DNA of 7,653 nucleotides from Luminiphilus sp. (lineage in GTDB: Bacteria > Pseudomonadota > Gammaproteobacteria > Pseudomonadales > Halieaceae): contig JAHEJH010000002.1 of NCBI GenBank assembly GCA_024638905.1, positions 45,442 to 53,094 of the forward strand, in the 5' to 3' direction. Shown here piece by piece: positions 6,777-7,653 of this stretch. Numbering within the stretch: the first letter of the stretch is position 1; every line of letters begins with the position of its first letter. The position numbers were made by a program, and so were the translations under genes. Under the pieces are notes generated by a model that saw only the letters and a list, made by a program, of their open reading frames with translations, made no database searches and was not told the DNA's origin.

Positions 6777-6795
6777 GCGCTACGGTACGTAGCGC
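6777..6795. terminator. Second hairpin at the argH/DUF3187 convergent junction
   Basis: GCGCTACG (6777-6784), loop GTA, CGTAGCGC (6788-6795) form a perfect 8-bp stem. It contains the stop codon (6780-6782) and last codons of the minus-strand gene. No T-run follows in either direction, so it may act as a 3'-end stabiliser or with Rho rather than as an intrinsic terminator. It lies 4 bp from the previous hairpin. Confidence 0.35.
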
Positions 6796-7653
6796 GCGTT
6801 GAGCAGGAAAGTGATGTCGGGGGCAGACTCGACCACCACATCCTCGCTAAATCCCGCATCGATCATCCATTGGGATGTTGGCCGCCAACGCACCGCCATG
6901 CTTAGCATGCCGGCAGGCCCACTCAACGCCTCCAGCGCCCCGTCCAACAACGCACTGTGCCCGTCGTATTGCACCAGCACTGACCAACGCGGCGAAAATC
7001 GCCACTCCGCCGCCAATCCTGCAAACCACAGCGCGCGCCGCTGCTGCGGCCCCAACAAGTCGCTATCACCTGCTCGGGTGCCACCGACCTGACCGTGCCA
7101 CCACAGGGGCCAACCACTCAACTGCTGGCCACTGAAGCGCAGCAGCGCATAAACATCCGTAGCACCGCTGCCAAGCCAGTCTGAAGATTGGCCGCTGGCG
7201 GTTTTGACCCCCGCGCTGATGCCCAGTTGCCCGCCATCGATCGCCAGCAACGGGCGGCTCACCGCGACTTGGACATCACCCAAACCCGACGCAGAGCGGA
7301 GCAGGTGACGGTCATGCGCGGGCTGCGACAGCTGATAATGCAATGCATCCGTGGGATAGCTATCGCGATTGCCATCGGGTAGCCCGAAAAAACCGTGCCA
7401 GCTTGAAATGAGGTTGTCGGTAAAGCCGCCGGAATGATGGCGCGATGGCACCGTCACCTCCACGTCCCACTGTTTTGGCAAGCCGTAGCGGAATGACAGC
7501 GTCAGCGCATCAGTCTGCCCGTCAAGCAACAGTGACTCCTCTCCCCTGTTTTCCACCGTGAAATGATTGGAGAGCGTTGCGGAGGCCGCCCAGCTGAGTC
7601 CGCGGGCGGTTTCGACACTGCGCTGGGAAGGTATGGCTCGCAGGGACGCGAGC
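6780..7653 (-). CDS. DUF3187 family protein, probable envelope/outer-membrane protein (5'-truncated by window edge)
   Basis: Function is unknown. The frame stays open to the window edge, giving 290 visible residues before TAG; a GTG at 7556 is in frame, but family-like sequence (AASATLSNHFTVENRGEES) runs through it, so the true start lies outside, probably with a signal peptide. Recognisable DUF3187 features by recall: SNHF, LLLDGQTDALTLSFRYGL, VEVTVPSRHHSGGFTDNLI, the near-signature WHGFFGLPDGNRDSYP, and SGLGDVQVAVSRPL. Alternating polar and hydrophobic stretches with many aromatics (FRYGL, LLRFSG, GWPLWWHGQVGG, EWRFSPRWSVLVQYDG, MAVRWRP) read like antiparallel beta strands, so I infer a beta-barrel-like protein exposed to the envelope. 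The last residues (LLNARYVP) do not end in the usual aromatic residue of outer-membrane barrels. It converges on argH with 14 bp between; nothing nearby hints at a substrate. Family call fairly sure, localisation inferred. Confidence 0.8.
   Translation of the reverse strand, partial: LASLRAIPSQRSVETARGLSWAASATLSNHFTVENRGEESLLLDGQTDALTLSFRYGLPKQWDVEVTVPSRHHSGGFTDNLISSWHGFFGLPDGNRDSYPTDALHYQLSQPAHDRHLLRSASGLGDVQVAVSRPLLAIDGGQLGISAGVKTASGQSSDWLGSGATDVYALLRFSGQQLSGWPLWWHGQVGGTRAGDSDLLGPQQRRALWFAGLAAEWRFSPRWSVLVQYDGHSALLDGALEALSGPAGMLSMAVRWRPTSQWMIDAGFSEDVVVESAPDITFLLNARYVP

Noticed and set aside
1..7653. A novel defence, mobile or biosynthetic system
   Set aside because: Nearly all of the window is assigned to core metabolic genes with intact motifs. 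No integrase, transposase, direct-repeat array, toxin-antitoxin pair or composition break was seen.

Overview
This window looks like an ordinary housekeeping stretch of a gammaproteobacterial chromosome. It is GC-rich, tightly packed, and every protein is a clear match to a gammaproteobacterial family. ArgH is of the Pseudomonas type, and the hemC-hemD-hemX-hemY order with argH close by is the arrangement known from Pseudomonas and related marine lineages. I cannot fix the genus. In Pseudomonas aeruginosa the regulators algZ/algR lie between argH and hemC. Here they are absent and the two genes diverge from a 122-bp gap.

Layout. (1) Positions 1-1218, plus strand: the 3' four-fifths of ubiD (ubiquinone biosynthesis), whose start lies outside the window. 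(2) Positions 1250-5239, minus strand: a four-gene operon transcribed hemC > hemD > hemX > hemY. The genes are joined by two ATGA overlaps and one 2-nt gap. HemC and HemD make uroporphyrinogen III from porphobilinogen. HemX and HemY are membrane-anchored proteins that accompany them in gammaproteobacteria, and their biochemical roles are poorly defined. ubiD and hemY converge with 31 bp between them. (3) Positions 5240-5361: divergent promoter region, with a plausible extended -10 for hemC and a plausible -10 for argH. (4) Positions 5362-6765, plus strand: complete argH (last step of arginine synthesis). (5) Positions 6780-7653, minus strand: the 3' portion of a DUF3187-family gene, probably an envelope protein, converging on argH across 14 bp. 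Two short hairpins sit at that junction.

The genes belong to three core pathways (ubiquinone, tetrapyrrole, arginine) plus one uncharacterised protein. I see no mobile element, CRISPR, tRNA, rRNA, toxin-antitoxin or defence genes, and no previously undescribed system. The points worth a second look are small: a hairpin over the hemY ribosome-binding region, a perfect 21-bp tandem duplication inside hemY, the hairpin pair at the argH/DUF3187 junction, a short insertion in UbiD, and the uncharacterised DUF3187 gene. There is no gene-free stretch over 300 bases.
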